Below the pieces are notes generated by a model. It ran no database searches. It had not been told where the DNA came from and saw only the letters and a program-made list of their open reading frames with translations. 64,000 nucleotides of DNA from DATLMR01 sp035634255. GTDB taxonomy: Bacteria > Acidobacteriota > Blastocatellia > UBA7656. A program made the position numbers and the translations under genes. Below, piece by piece: positions 54,587 to 63,199 of this stretch (the stretch's first letter is position 1; each line of letters starts with the position of its first letter). Location of the stretch: assembly GCA_035634255.1 (NCBI GenBank), contig DASQDI010000119.1:1-64000 (forward strand). The letters run 5' to 3'.

Positions 54587-54751
54587 TCACCGGGTTACTC
54601 GCAGAATCACGCCGGGCTTGTCGATGTTGGCATCGGCCTCGCTTTTCCCCGTGCCGAAGACCCCTCCGAAATAGATGAGGGCCCCGACGACAAGGAGGAT
54701 CAAAAACGTGATCAGAACGTATAACCCCGCGGTAGAACCTTCCTCCGCCAT
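54587..54751 (-). CDS. Small single-pass membrane protein
   Basis: A 54-residue protein. Residues about 10-34 (LYVLITFLILLVVGALIYFG) are one transmembrane helix, followed by a polar C-terminal half. The Shine-Dalgarno GGGGGA lies 8 nt upstream of the ATG, and an intrinsic terminator follows the stop. No family is recognised. It is likely cotranscribed with the lmo0937-type gene upstream. Confidence 0.65.
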   Translation of the reverse strand: MAEEGSTAGLYVLITFLILLVVGALIYFGGVFGTGKSEADANIDKPGVILRVTR

Positions 54752-54772
54752 TCTGTTTTCCCCCGATCAAAC

Positions 54773-54798
54773 TTTCGCATGCTTAAAAGCATGCGAAA
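54773..54798. other. Hairpin between two small membrane-protein genes
   Basis: A perfect 10-bp stem (TTTCGCATGC 54773-54782, GCATGCGAAA 54789-54798) with a 6-nt loop. The tail on the minus strand is GTTTGATC, a weak U-tract, so partial termination or mRNA processing is possible. Confidence 0.5.
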
Positions 54799-54810
54799 AG
54801 TCAGGCTCCC

Positions 54811-54960
54811 TTAGACAACGGTTCTGCGACCGCTCAGGAGGTTGAAGATAAGCACTATCACCGCGACTACCAGCAGCAAGTGAATGAGCGAGCCGCCGAC
54901 GCCGCCGAGAAGACCTAACAACCAAAGTACCAAAAGAATCACTAAAATTGTCCAGAGCAT
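54811..54960 (-). CDS. lmo0937-family small membrane protein
   Basis: A 49-residue protein with two hydrophobic segments (MLWTILVILLVLWLLGLLGG and LIHLLLVVAVIVLIFNLLSG) and a basic end RRTVV. This matches the lmo0937 family of small membrane proteins, often stress-induced; the function is unknown. GGAGGAAATC precedes the ATG, giving a perfect ribosome-binding site. Confidence 0.82.
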   Translation of the reverse strand: MLWTILVILLVLWLLGLLGGVGGSLIHLLLVVAVIVLIFNLLSGRRTVV

Positions 54961-54986
54961 GATTTCCTCCTTAGTGTTAATGGCGC

Positions 54987-55310
54987 TCAGGCCGCTGCCT
55001 CTTCAGCCCATTCCATTGCGCCGATAGATTTACCTGTTTCCTGGAAGTGGATGACTGACGATGGCGCAACTTTCCTCGGCTTAGCCTCAGCGAAGTTTGC
55101 GCAATTGCGGCTCATAAGAAGAAGAATCAGTTCGAGTGCGAGCCCGCCTATTGCCACCGCGACCGCCGTCAACAAGATCCCTGTTCCAATAGCTAAGATC
55201 ACCATCCCAATTCCACCTCCGCTTATTGCTAAGGCAAGGGTTATTCCACAAGTGAATAAAGCGGCCCGCCCTTCATAACTCGCTGAAAGTAAATGGCCCC
55301 CTTGCGGCAA
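54987..55310 (-). CDS. Hypothetical small membrane protein, start uncertain
   Basis: Up to 107 residues from a TTG at 55310, with two hydrophobic segments (residues about 18-42 and 44-67) and a soluble tail. No good ribosome-binding site precedes the TTG, and the only in-frame Met before the second segment is at about residue 36, so the true start is unclear. It lies 26 bp upstream of the lmo0937-type gene on the same strand. No family is recognised. Confidence 0.4.
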   Translation of the reverse strand: MPQGGHLLSASYEGRAALFTCGITLALAISGGGIGMVILAIGTGILLTAVAVAIGGLALELILLLMSRNCANFAEAKPRKVAPSSVIHFQETGKSIGAMEWAEEAAA

Positions 55311-55384
55311 CGACAGGGCGCGCGAAAAGGGAAGGGAACAGCATGCTTTCTTTTGATACGAGCGGAAAAAAACGGCCTGTAGGG

Positions 55385-55545
55385 GTATGGGACAGTTCTC
55401 GGGGGGCAGGGGCTAAGGAAGGAGCATTTCAGACTCTCTTTATAGAATCACTTTTCTACCCTGACTCATGACCGCGCCGCGCGAAGCGCATCATGCGCTA
55501 TCACTGGCCCCTGACCACTGACGCCGGCCACTGCCCCCCAGTTCC
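55385..55545. repeat. Dispersed repeat, copy E (encodes the end of the CapK-like protein)
   Basis: Left arm GGGGGGCAGGGGCTAAGG (55401-55418); core CAGACTCTCTTTATAGAATC (55430-55449); right arm CACTGGCCCCTGACCACTGA (55503 onward) ending in CACTGCCCCCC. A second small palindrome (GCGCATCATGCGC) lies before the right arm. The right arm contains the last codons of the gene on the minus strand. Confidence 0.72.
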
Positions 55546-56888
55546 TGAATCACCATCCGGAATTTTCCGCTCGGGACCAGAGGTATCTCCTCGCGGAAGT
55601 TCAGGGATATCTCCATCGTGTCGCCCATCTTCTCTTCGAGCGCCGCGAGTATGCGCCTGCTGTCGCGCTCGGTGTATTCCGGCTTCCTCTTTATTCGGAG
55701 CTCGACCTTGCCCTTCTCGCACTGGTAAAACTGGAGCTGCTGTACGTGATCGAAGATGTCGGTGTGGACGTTGACCGCCGTGATCGAGATCAGGTTGTCC
55801 AGCCTGCCCACGAGCACCTCCTGATGCCAGCGCCCGCGCGTCTCTTTGAGCAGCTTGTGATTGCGGCCGCACGAGCACCGCGGCGGCCCGAGCACGGCCC
55901 AGTCGTCGGTCCGGTACCGGATGAGCGGCATCGCGAAATTGTCGAGCGACGTGCCGACCATCTCCCCCGCCTCCCCTTCGGCCAGCGCCGGGGAGCCGTC
56001 TTCGCGGATCACTTCCACGACCCCGTACTCGGGGAAGACGTGGTAGTTGTTGCTCACCTCGCACTCGCCCGCGAGGATCGTGTTCTCGCTGTGCCCGTAC
56101 CAGGAGAAGAGTCGCGCGCCGTAAAACGACTCGATGAACTCGCGCTGGCCCGGATAAAGATTCTCGGAGGAGGCCAGTATCGCCTTGAATTTCGGGGGCT
56201 CCTGCCCGAGCCCTTTCAGGTGGCGCGCGAAATCTATGACGGCCGACGGGTAGGAGTGGAGGTAGGGCAGGCGGCGGGCGCGCATGACGCGGGCGTACTC
56301 CGACACGTTCTCCGGGGTCATGTGAAAATTCGAGAAGACATAGGCGCGCTCTTCGGCCTGATACTCCCAGTGCCGGGGGCTCTTGACGGCCCAGCCTCTC
56401 AGGGCCGCGCGCCGGTCTTTATAATGGAACCCGATCCTCGCCCACTGCTTCAGCATGAAGGCCCGCTCGCGCCCCCCGGCGTGCCGCAGGTTGTACACGC
56501 CCAGGGGCGCGCCCATCGTGCCGCTCGTCGTGAAGTAGAGCCTGTCGCGCGGCCTGACGTTCTCCGCCAGGAAGTCGCGCGTGTTCGCCCGGACCGTCTC
56601 CTTGTCGAGCAGGGGGAGCTTCCGGAGGTCGGAGAGGTCCCGCACTCGGTCCGGGTCGAACCCCGCTTCGCGAAAGAGCCTGCGGTAAAAAGGCACGTTC
56701 GCCGAGCAGTGGCGGAGCATCGCGCGGAGCTTCTTAAGCTGGAACTCCATCAAGCGGTCTTCGGGCCAGAATTCGGTCTCGTCGAGGAGCTTGAGGACGG
56801 ACGAGAACTGCGGGCCGTAGCAGATCGAGACCGGCAGGCGGTAATAGACTGGCTTCAGCCGGGATTTTATCGCGGCCTTTATGCTCAT
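55491..56888 (-). CDS. CapK/PaaK-like adenylate-forming enzyme
   Basis: 465 residues from the ATG at 56888 (MSIKAAIKSRLKPVYYRLPV), 8 bp after the preceding gene. It resembles phenylacetate-CoA-ligase-like CapK proteins of capsule clusters: the TSGTMGAPLGVY phosphate-binding loop, the SWYGHSENTILAGEC segment and RYRTDDWAVLGPP. Four Cys residues (one in GECEVS and CSC-G) recall metal sites seen in some members. The substrate is unknown; transfer of an acyl or amino-acid group onto a surface polymer is plausible from context. The family homology ends near FRMVIQEL; the final 15 or so residues come from repeat copy E. Confidence 0.85.
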   Translation of the reverse strand: MSIKAAIKSRLKPVYYRLPVSICYGPQFSSVLKLLDETEFWPEDRLMEFQLKKLRAMLRHCSANVPFYRRLFREAGFDPDRVRDLSDLRKLPLLDKETVRANTRDFLAENVRPRDRLYFTTSGTMGAPLGVYNLRHAGGRERAFMLKQWARIGFHYKDRRAALRGWAVKSPRHWEYQAEERAYVFSNFHMTPENVSEYARVMRARRLPYLHSYPSAVIDFARHLKGLGQEPPKFKAILASSENLYPGQREFIESFYGARLFSWYGHSENTILAGECEVSNNYHVFPEYGVVEVIREDGSPALAEGEAGEMVGTSLDNFAMPLIRYRTDDWAVLGPPRCSCGRNHKLLKETRGRWHQEVLVGRLDNLISITAVNVHTDIFDHVQQLQFYQCEKGKVELRIKRKPEYTERDSRRILAALEEKMGDTMEISLNFREEIPLVPSGKFRMVIQELGGSGRRQWSGASDSA

Positions 56889-56896
56889 CGGGACTC

Positions 56897-59272
56897 CTAA
56901 GCGCGCACGGCCTCCTCGACCTGCTCCTGCTTGCCCACCCCGCGCGCGGTCGAGCTTGATCGAGCTATGAAGATTATAGCCGTGAGGTAGAGGATCGAGC
57001 CGACTATGAGCGCCTGGTTGAACCCCGTGAGCAGGGCTATGGCGAGGGCCGCGACCGAGCCCATCACCGATGTCGCCCCGTTCACGCCCCACGCCCACGG
57101 GATTATCTCCGGCGCGTTGCGCGACAGCAGCCTTATCCCCATCGGCATCGGCATGCCCATGACCGTCGCCAGCGGCGCTATCGAGACGACCGCGATGGCG
57201 ATCCGGATCGGGTGCGCCAGGTGCACGAGGCCATAAAAGATCGGCGGCAGCACCGCTATGTAAATCAGCACGAGGGCGACGATCAGGAGCAGCACTCGCG
57301 TGAGCGCGCGCGGGAGGTTCGCGTCGCCGGCCCTGCCGCTCAGGTAGCTGCCGAGGGCGCTGAACGTCAGCAGGGAGAAGAGCACTACCGCGAGCGCGTA
57401 GACGGGGTGGCCGAGGAAGAGAATGAACTTCTGGATCATCGCCACCTCTACTATGATGAAGCCCGCGCCGAGGCAGGCGAAGTAGAGCAGGCCGGACATC
57501 TTCCCGCCGGAGCCCTTCGAGACCGCGCGGCCGCGCGCGAGCACGAGCGGCCCCAGGATGAAGAGCAGCACCATGACCGTCGTGATCGCGAAGAGGGCGA
57601 ACAGCACGAAGGTGCCGAGGTTGGTCTTCTGCCACTCCCCCGCACCTTTGAGCGCGCGCCCGAGGTTCGACAGCCTGATCGAGTTGAAGAAGAACGGGTT
57701 GTTGTCCCACGTGGGGTCGACGTTCGTCTCGAACGTGCTCCAGACTTCCGAAGGGTCCGCGGCCTCGATCATTCGCGTGAATACGTTCGCGGGCCTCGTG
57801 AGAGGCGTGTAGAGCAGCTCGAACTCGTTGGCCGCGGCGACCGCCTCGATGGTACGCACCTCCTCGTCGGTGAATTCGCTCCTCTTAAAGAGGAAGGTCG
57901 CGGGCGTGCGCTCGTCGGGCACGCTCACGTCGCGGACGAGCATGATGTGGCGCGGCGCGTTGCTCATCCCCAGCTCGCTCATCATCGCGCGCGTGAGCGA
58001 GATGAGCCTGAGGAGCTGGTCGGGCGGCTCGAAGTACCACCGCGTCATCGTGAATATGCCGTCGTCCGTGAGGTGTTCGGCGTAATCCTTGAAAGCCTCG
58101 ACCGTGTACAGATTGTTCTCCGTCAGGGCGAAAGCGCCCGCCGCGGTCGCGGCCCACGTGTCGACCATCGTGGCCTGCAACACGTCGTAGCGGTCCCGCG
58201 AGCTCCGGATGAAGCTGCGCCCCTCGTCCACCACGAGCCGCACTTCCGGCTGCTGGTAGATCGACCCGGAGTAGGTTTTGAACGGCTCGGACGACATCAC
58301 GTCCCGGGCGATTATGGGGTTGATCTCGACCGCCGTGATCGACCGCGCCCCCGACACGCGCGCGGCCATCACGTCGTTGCCCCCGCCCGGCCCGATGATG
58401 AGGGTGCTCGGGGCGGTCTTCAGGTGGTAAGCGAGGGCGGCTATCCGGTTGCGCTCCTCCTGGTGGAGCGACGAATTGCTCGCGTCCTTCGTGATGCCCG
58501 TCGCCGCGTCCGCGTCGATCTTGATCTCGACCTGCTCGTTCAGGTCGCCTTCCACCGTGATGCGCGAGAAAGAGTTCCACTTGGAGAAGAGGACGCGCTT
58601 CTCCTCCATGCCCTTCGACTGCCTCACGTCGACCCGGCGCGTCGAGTTGTTGTAGGCGACCGCGCCCGCGAGCCCGACGGCCAGCGCAAGAGAAGCCGCG
58701 AGCCAACCCCGTCCCCCCTCGCCCGCCCTCGCGAAGAGCGCCGCGCCCCCGGCGGCTATGGCCGACACGAGCAGCAGGGTGTTTATGGCCCCGATGAGGT
58801 TGAGCACGGGGATGAGCAGGAGGCACCCGATGGCCGCGCCCGCGAGGTCGAAGAGGTAGAGGCGGCTGATCTCTTTCGCGAGCCTCGTGATGGCGAGCGT
58901 GATCGCGCAGCCCGAAAAGAAGAAGGGGAGCGAGGTCGCCCCGTAAATCTTCGCGAGCCTGTAGTAATTCGCCATCCCCGTCTCGAGCGTGAGCGGCTGC
59001 GTGAGTATGACGTAAAGCGCGAAGACCGTGCTCAGCGCGAACAGGATCGACGAGAGGCTGAGCCACCGCCCGGTCTTCGCGGGCGCGAGCCTGTGCTGGA
59101 TTAAGTAAATGAAGACGCCGCTCGCGCCCGACCCGAAGAGCGCGAGGGATATCGCCATGAAAGCGAAGTGGTAATACATGGTCGCCGAAAACAGTCGCGT
59201 GAGGGCAAGCTCAAGCATCAGCGTTGCGAGCGTGACCAGCGATATTCCCACAAATATCTTTCTATGATTCAT
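56897..59272 (-). CDS. Membrane-embedded spermidine-synthase-like (SAM-binding fold) protein
   Basis: A 791-residue protein with three parts: about six transmembrane helices (1-215), a spermidine-synthase-like Rossmann domain (about 240-540) with the nucleotide motif LIIGPGGGNDVMAA and the acidic AVEINP, and a second membrane block (about 565-780). Such fused proteins are common in environmental bacteria. True aminopropyl transfer is unlikely to be assured, because the polyamine-site residues are not evident. It is the third gene from the end of the polysaccharide operon, 3 bp after a glycosyltransferase. It may be a transport or modification protein. Confidence 0.8.
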   Translation of the reverse strand: MNHRKIFVGISLVTLATLMLELALTRLFSATMYYHFAFMAISLALFGSGASGVFIYLIQHRLAPAKTGRWLSLSSILFALSTVFALYVILTQPLTLETGMANYYRLAKIYGATSLPFFFSGCAITLAITRLAKEISRLYLFDLAGAAIGCLLLIPVLNLIGAINTLLLVSAIAAGGAALFARAGEGGRGWLAASLALAVGLAGAVAYNNSTRRVDVRQSKGMEEKRVLFSKWNSFSRITVEGDLNEQVEIKIDADAATGITKDASNSSLHQEERNRIAALAYHLKTAPSTLIIGPGGGNDVMAARVSGARSITAVEINPIIARDVMSSEPFKTYSGSIYQQPEVRLVVDEGRSFIRSSRDRYDVLQATMVDTWAATAAGAFALTENNLYTVEAFKDYAEHLTDDGIFTMTRWYFEPPDQLLRLISLTRAMMSELGMSNAPRHIMLVRDVSVPDERTPATFLFKRSEFTDEEVRTIEAVAAANEFELLYTPLTRPANVFTRMIEAADPSEVWSTFETNVDPTWDNNPFFFNSIRLSNLGRALKGAGEWQKTNLGTFVLFALFAITTVMVLLFILGPLVLARGRAVSKGSGGKMSGLLYFACLGAGFIIVEVAMIQKFILFLGHPVYALAVVLFSLLTFSALGSYLSGRAGDANLPRALTRVLLLIVALVLIYIAVLPPIFYGLVHLAHPIRIAIAVVSIAPLATVMGMPMPMGIRLLSRNAPEIIPWAWGVNGATSVMGSVAALAIALLTGFNQALIVGSILYLTAIIFIARSSSTARGVGKQEQVEEAVRA

Positions 59273-59275
59273 TCG

Positions 59276-60487
59276 TTAGCTCCGATTAAAAGTGAGGGAA
59301 GACTCCTGAAGCAACCTCTCGATCTCCCGGCTGACCTCTTCGGCGCGGGCGTCCCAGGTCGACCCCCTGACCGCCTCCTGCCGGGCGCGCCGCTCCTCGT
59401 CCGAGTCTCCTGAAAGCGCGCCCTCGACCTTCAGGATGAAATCGTCGTAGCCGCGGGAAATGCGCAGTATACCATCCAGGGACTCATACTCGTAAAGCGG
59501 AGTGATGACCACGGGCTTGCCGGTGGCGAGGTATTCGCGAACCTTGATGGCGCTGCCATAGCTGACGAACTCGTTGTCAGTCACCCACGGCAGGACGCAC
59601 ACGTCGAACATCGCCGCGTAGAGCGGCATCTGCGAGTAAGGCCGGGAGCCCAGGTAGTGGACGTTGGGAAGGTCTTCGATGTCGAGCCGCGCCGACTTCA
59701 GCCCGAGCAGGACCCACTGCCACTCCGGCCGCCTCATGCTCACGTAGCGGATCAACTCCTGATCGAGCAGCCACGTCTCTATCGCCCCGAAGTACCCGAG
59801 CCGGGGCGCGGGGACCTTCGCGATGTCCGGAGGCGGTTGCCAGTCGCGCGAAGTGGCGGAGGCGAAGTGGTCGTAATCGACGGCCTGCTGGAGCATCTTC
59901 GCTTTGCCCCGGATTTCAGGGTGCGCGGCCATGTCCTCTTCGAAGAGCTTGCGGCCCGAGTAGTAGACCAGACTCGCGAGGGCGAGCAAACGCTCGTGCA
60001 TGTCGGCGATGACGCGGCCCGAGGTCGCGTGGTCCATTCGGTTGGCGTCGTACTTGTCGGAGACCTGATAAATCAAAACGCGCTCGCCCAGACGGCCCAC
60101 GACCTCTCGCGCCGTGGGGATGGCGACCCACAGGACGGGGCGCTTCATCCCGAAGATCATCATCAGCAATCTTATCTGAGCGACCAGCAGGAACTTGTTC
60201 AGCGCGCGCCCGAGCGGGCTCGAATAAAAGGGCGTTACAATGGGGGAGACGACTATGATCCCCTCTTCGGTGCGGCGCACCATCTTCGCGTAACTCCGCA
60301 GCTTGCGCCTGATCTTGTTGAAGAAATCGGGGCTCTTCACCGAAGGCAGGCCCATCGAGATCGAATTAACGAACATCACGCGGTTGCCCGCGCGCGCGAA
60401 ACGCCGCATCAGGTGATTCTTCGAATGAGGGTGGTGATACCACCAGTCCTCGCCCGCGAAGCAGATTATCGACTCGTCCTTTAGCAT
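59276..60487 (-). CDS. Glycosyltransferase (GT4-like) of a surface polysaccharide
   Basis: A 403-residue GT-B-fold glycosyltransferase. The N-terminal half opens with IICFAGEDWWYHHPHSKNHL; the donor-binding half has LGYFGAIETWLLDQELIRYV and the C-terminal KVREYLATGKPVVITPLYEY motif. It is in a close-packed operon, with the next gene starting 3 bp after its stop. The ATG is immediately followed upstream by repeat copy F, which separates it from the other glycosyltransferase. Confidence 0.87.
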   Translation of the reverse strand: MLKDESIICFAGEDWWYHHPHSKNHLMRRFARAGNRVMFVNSISMGLPSVKSPDFFNKIRRKLRSYAKMVRRTEEGIIVVSPIVTPFYSSPLGRALNKFLLVAQIRLLMMIFGMKRPVLWVAIPTAREVVGRLGERVLIYQVSDKYDANRMDHATSGRVIADMHERLLALASLVYYSGRKLFEEDMAAHPEIRGKAKMLQQAVDYDHFASATSRDWQPPPDIAKVPAPRLGYFGAIETWLLDQELIRYVSMRRPEWQWVLLGLKSARLDIEDLPNVHYLGSRPYSQMPLYAAMFDVCVLPWVTDNEFVSYGSAIKVREYLATGKPVVITPLYEYESLDGILRISRGYDDFILKVEGALSGDSDEERRARQEAVRGSTWDARAEEVSREIERLLQESSLTFNRS

Positions 60488-60489
60488 AG

Positions 60490-60615
60490 GCGTCAGGGGC
60501 AGGGGCCGGGGGCCAGGGTGGGAGAGGGATTCTATAAAGGGAGTCTCAAATCATTAACGGGGGCGAGTGCTTCCGTCCCCGCTCTGACTCCCGGCCCCTG
60601 ACCCCTGGCCCCTGA
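60490..60615. repeat. Dispersed repeat, copy F (between two glycosyltransferase genes)
   Basis: Arm GTCAGGGGCAGGGGCCGGGG (60492 onward), core in reverse orientation AGGGATTCTATAAAGGGAGT (60525-60544) continuing CTCAAATCATT, and arm CTGACTCCCGGCCCCTGACC followed by CCTGGCCCCTG (to about 60614). The glycosyltransferase stop codon (60554-60556) and its last 18 or so codons lie inside. Confidence 0.75.
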
Positions 60616-62338
60616 TGAATACCCTCCCGGCATTATGCCTCCACGTGTATCTCTCCATCACTCTCCGCCGGGCCGCGGAGCCCAGTCTCTTCCGCAGGGC
60701 TTCATCTGCCGCCAGACGGTCTATCGCCCGCGCCAGTTCCTCGGGGCTCCCCGGCTCGACCAGCAGCCCGCTTTCGCCGTCCTCGATCACGTCCGCAATC
60801 TGCCCGAGCCTGCTCGCGATTACCGGGCGGGCCATCGCCATGTACTCGAATAATTTCGTGGGAGAGCCGAAAAATTCGCTGCCGTCGGTCGCGGGCACAT
60901 GGGGCGACGAGAGGATGTCGCAGGCGTCGAGATAAGCCCGGACCCGGTCGTGCGCGACCCGGCCTGTGAAGGTCCAGCCTGCCACTCCCTTCGCCCTTTC
61001 AATCAGAGTTTCCGACGCCACCCTCTGATCCCCGTCTCCGATGAAAAGGAAGTGGCAGTTCGAGGACGGGCTGACGAGGGCCGCGGCCTCCGCGAGAGTC
61101 GGCGCGCCGTGCCACGGGCCGAAAGTGCCGAGGAATCCCACGACCGTCCTGTCGTCGATGCCGAGCGCGCGGCGGACCTCGCGGCCGCCGCAGTCGGGGT
61201 GGAACTTCGAAGTATCGACCCCGTTCGGGTTGACGACTACGCGCTCGGAGGCGACGCCCGCGCTCACGAGGTTGCGGCGCTCGACATCCGACACGACGAA
61301 GATGCAGTCGGCCGCGCGAAGGTTCAAACGCTCGAACCGGCGGAGCAGCCACAACTGGCCGACTGGGTCCCAGTGCTGGCTGACCCAGACCTCAGACCCG
61401 TTGAATTCGAGGAAGAGCGGCAGGCCCGACGCGAGAGACAGGAGCACGCCCGTCCAGTTGAACCGGCTGTACCTCTGATAGATGAAATCGATCCGCCCTT
61501 CTCTTTGAATCGAAGCGAGACGCCGCAGGGCCTTCGCTGAGAAGGCGAGATTGTTCCACAACTCGAACAGAGCGCGGGTCGCGCTCATGCCCGAAGAGAC
61601 CTCTATCACCTCGACTTCGACCCTCTCGTCTCGGACTCCGGGCTCGCCGCATGCGAGGAACTTCAACCGGTGACCGAGCGCGAGCGCGCCTTGCGTGAAG
61701 CCCGCGACGTGGCTCGCCATGCCTCCCGAGGGCGCGGCCTTGATCGCGGAGGGCAGGAGGGTCGCGCGCACGTAGAGCGCCGCGGGCGGCCCGGCGTGCG
61801 AGGCGCGGCCGGCAGGGCCGCCCGCCGCGAGCGAGGCGCGGACGATCTTTCTCAAGCCGAGGGACGCGCCGAGCAGGGAAGTGAGCAGCAGGGAGAGAGG
61901 GATGATGAGGCCGTATCCGAGGATCAGCTCGAAGGCGAGTCGGGGGGCTTCCCGAAACAGGACCCCGGCCCGCGTGCGCTCGAGCGCCCGCCCCGTGCCG
62001 TCTCCCAGAATGATGCGGCGCGCGCCGGTGAGCGCCCCGAACAAAGCCATGGCCCCGCGGGCGCTTTGGGTCCGCAGGTCGGAGGCGAAGACGGCGAACG
62101 TCTCAGGCGCTAGTGATCGAACGTAAGAGAGGGATTCGCGCTTAGACCTCCATTTGAGGTCCGCTTTACTTATCCCCTGAAGCTCGCGGCCTTTCAGGCG
62201 GCGGGCGGCCCAATCTTCGGCCGCGCGCTTTTCGCCCGACAGGTCGAGGATGAGGGCGAGGGGCTTACCGCTCCCGGCGTCCGCGACCCGTCCGGCGCGC
62301 TCCGATTCGGTTCTGCTTGATATATCAGGCGCGGTCAC
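60554..62338 (-). CDS. Glycosyltransferase (GT4-like) with an extra N-terminal domain
   Basis: 594 residues from a GTG at 62338 that overlaps the upstream stop codon as GTGA, so it is translationally coupled; a longer reading to 62464 is out of keeping with this. The first 190 residues are an unrecognised domain ending in a membrane hairpin (FELILGYGLIIPLSLLLTSL). The C-terminal 400 residues are a GT-B glycosyltransferase: PSGGMASHVAGFTQGALALG, VVVNPNGVDTSKFHPD and the donor motif SPTKLFEYMAMARPVIAS. The last 18 residues come from repeat copy F. It probably adds a sugar to a lipid-linked intermediate. Confidence 0.85.
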   Translation of the reverse strand: MTAPDISSRTESERAGRVADAGSGKPLALILDLSGEKRAAEDWAARRLKGRELQGISKADLKWRSKRESLSYVRSLAPETFAVFASDLRTQSARGAMALFGALTGARRIILGDGTGRALERTRAGVLFREAPRLAFELILGYGLIIPLSLLLTSLLGASLGLRKIVRASLAAGGPAGRASHAGPPAALYVRATLLPSAIKAAPSGGMASHVAGFTQGALALGHRLKFLACGEPGVRDERVEVEVIEVSSGMSATRALFELWNNLAFSAKALRRLASIQREGRIDFIYQRYSRFNWTGVLLSLASGLPLFLEFNGSEVWVSQHWDPVGQLWLLRRFERLNLRAADCIFVVSDVERRNLVSAGVASERVVVNPNGVDTSKFHPDCGGREVRRALGIDDRTVVGFLGTFGPWHGAPTLAEAAALVSPSSNCHFLFIGDGDQRVASETLIERAKGVAGWTFTGRVAHDRVRAYLDACDILSSPHVPATDGSEFFGSPTKLFEYMAMARPVIASRLGQIADVIEDGESGLLVEPGSPEELARAIDRLAADEALRKRLGSAARRRVMERYTWRHNAGRVFIRGQGSGAGSQSGDGSTRPR

Positions 62339-63186
62339 TTGGTAGCCTTGATCAAAATGTTCCAGCCAAAGCTGCGCGCCAGTCTCTGGAAGGCGTCTTC
62401 CGGCAGGAGCCTGCCCGCGAGCCCCAGCTCGGGGCGCGTGAGCTGATGCACATGGGCTTCGCACTTTCGGAAGTCTCTGAAGAGCCGGAGGGCTTCTTTG
62501 CGGGTGTAGGCTTTGACCAGCGGCCGCCCACCCGTTTCCGTGTGCTCGACGTAACGGCTCATCAGGGCGGAGGGGCTCTCCCTGAGCAGCTGGCCCCTCA
62601 GGAGCCCGCGTTTAAACATGATGCCGCCCCAGTAGTAGAGCGAGGTCCGGTGGTAAATCATCACGATCGCCTGCCCGCCTTTGCGCAGGACGCGGTATAT
62701 CTCGGACGCGGCGCGCTCCGTGTCGGGCGTGTGGTGGATGACCCCGAAAGAGTAGACCACGTCGAACGTCTCGTCGGCGAAGCTCAGGTTCTCGGCGTCC
62801 CCGTTCGCGAACTCGCCCGCGAGGCCGTAGACCTCGAAGCGGCGGCGGGCTATCTCGATGCTGCGCGGGGTGAGGTCGAAGCCGGTCACCAGAGCGCCCC
62901 CGCGCGCGAATTGCAGCAGGTCGGTCCCGGTGCCGCACCCGACTTCCAGGAGCCGCTTGCCGGGATAGTCATCGAACCCGATGAGCTCTTTCATCCACGG
63001 GGCGTAGACCTGATAGCGGTACCGCTCGATGCTCTCGAAGAATTCGCGGGTCCCGAACTCCTGGTCGCGCGCCACGTGCGCCCCGCAGGGGTTCTCGCCC
63101 CACTGCTTCCGCGCGGCCTGTTTGGCCCCGCCCGCCTGCGGCGATTGCGGGAGGCGCTGTCGTAGTTTTCCCCGGTCGGCATTCAT
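62335..63186 (-). CDS. Class I SAM-dependent methyltransferase
   Basis: A 283-residue methyltransferase. Motif I is LLEVGCGTGTDLLQFA, motif II VVYSFGVIHHTPDTERAASE and motif III VLRKGGQAIVMIYH. The basic N-terminal 45 residues precede the fold. It overlaps the next gene by 4 bp (GTGA) and lies 13 bp after the flippase, so it belongs to the polysaccharide operon and probably O-methylates a sugar or lipid carrier (inference). Confidence 0.87.
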   Translation of the reverse strand: MNADRGKLRQRLPQSPQAGGAKQAARKQWGENPCGAHVARDQEFGTREFFESIERYRYQVYAPWMKELIGFDDYPGKRLLEVGCGTGTDLLQFARGGALVTGFDLTPRSIEIARRRFEVYGLAGEFANGDAENLSFADETFDVVYSFGVIHHTPDTERAASEIYRVLRKGGQAIVMIYHRTSLYYWGGIMFKRGLLRGQLLRESPSALMSRYVEHTETGGRPLVKAYTRKEALRLFRDFRKCEAHVHQLTRPELGLAGRLLPEDAFQRLARSFGWNILIKATK

Positions 63187-63199
63187 TGGAGTAAGTTAA

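Noticed and set aside
56889..57710. N-terminal extension of the CapK-like protein in the same frame
   Set aside because: It lies inside the 3' part of the spermidine-synthase-like gene and is Arg/Pro/Ala-rich. The ATG at 56888 matches the family start and the operon spacing.
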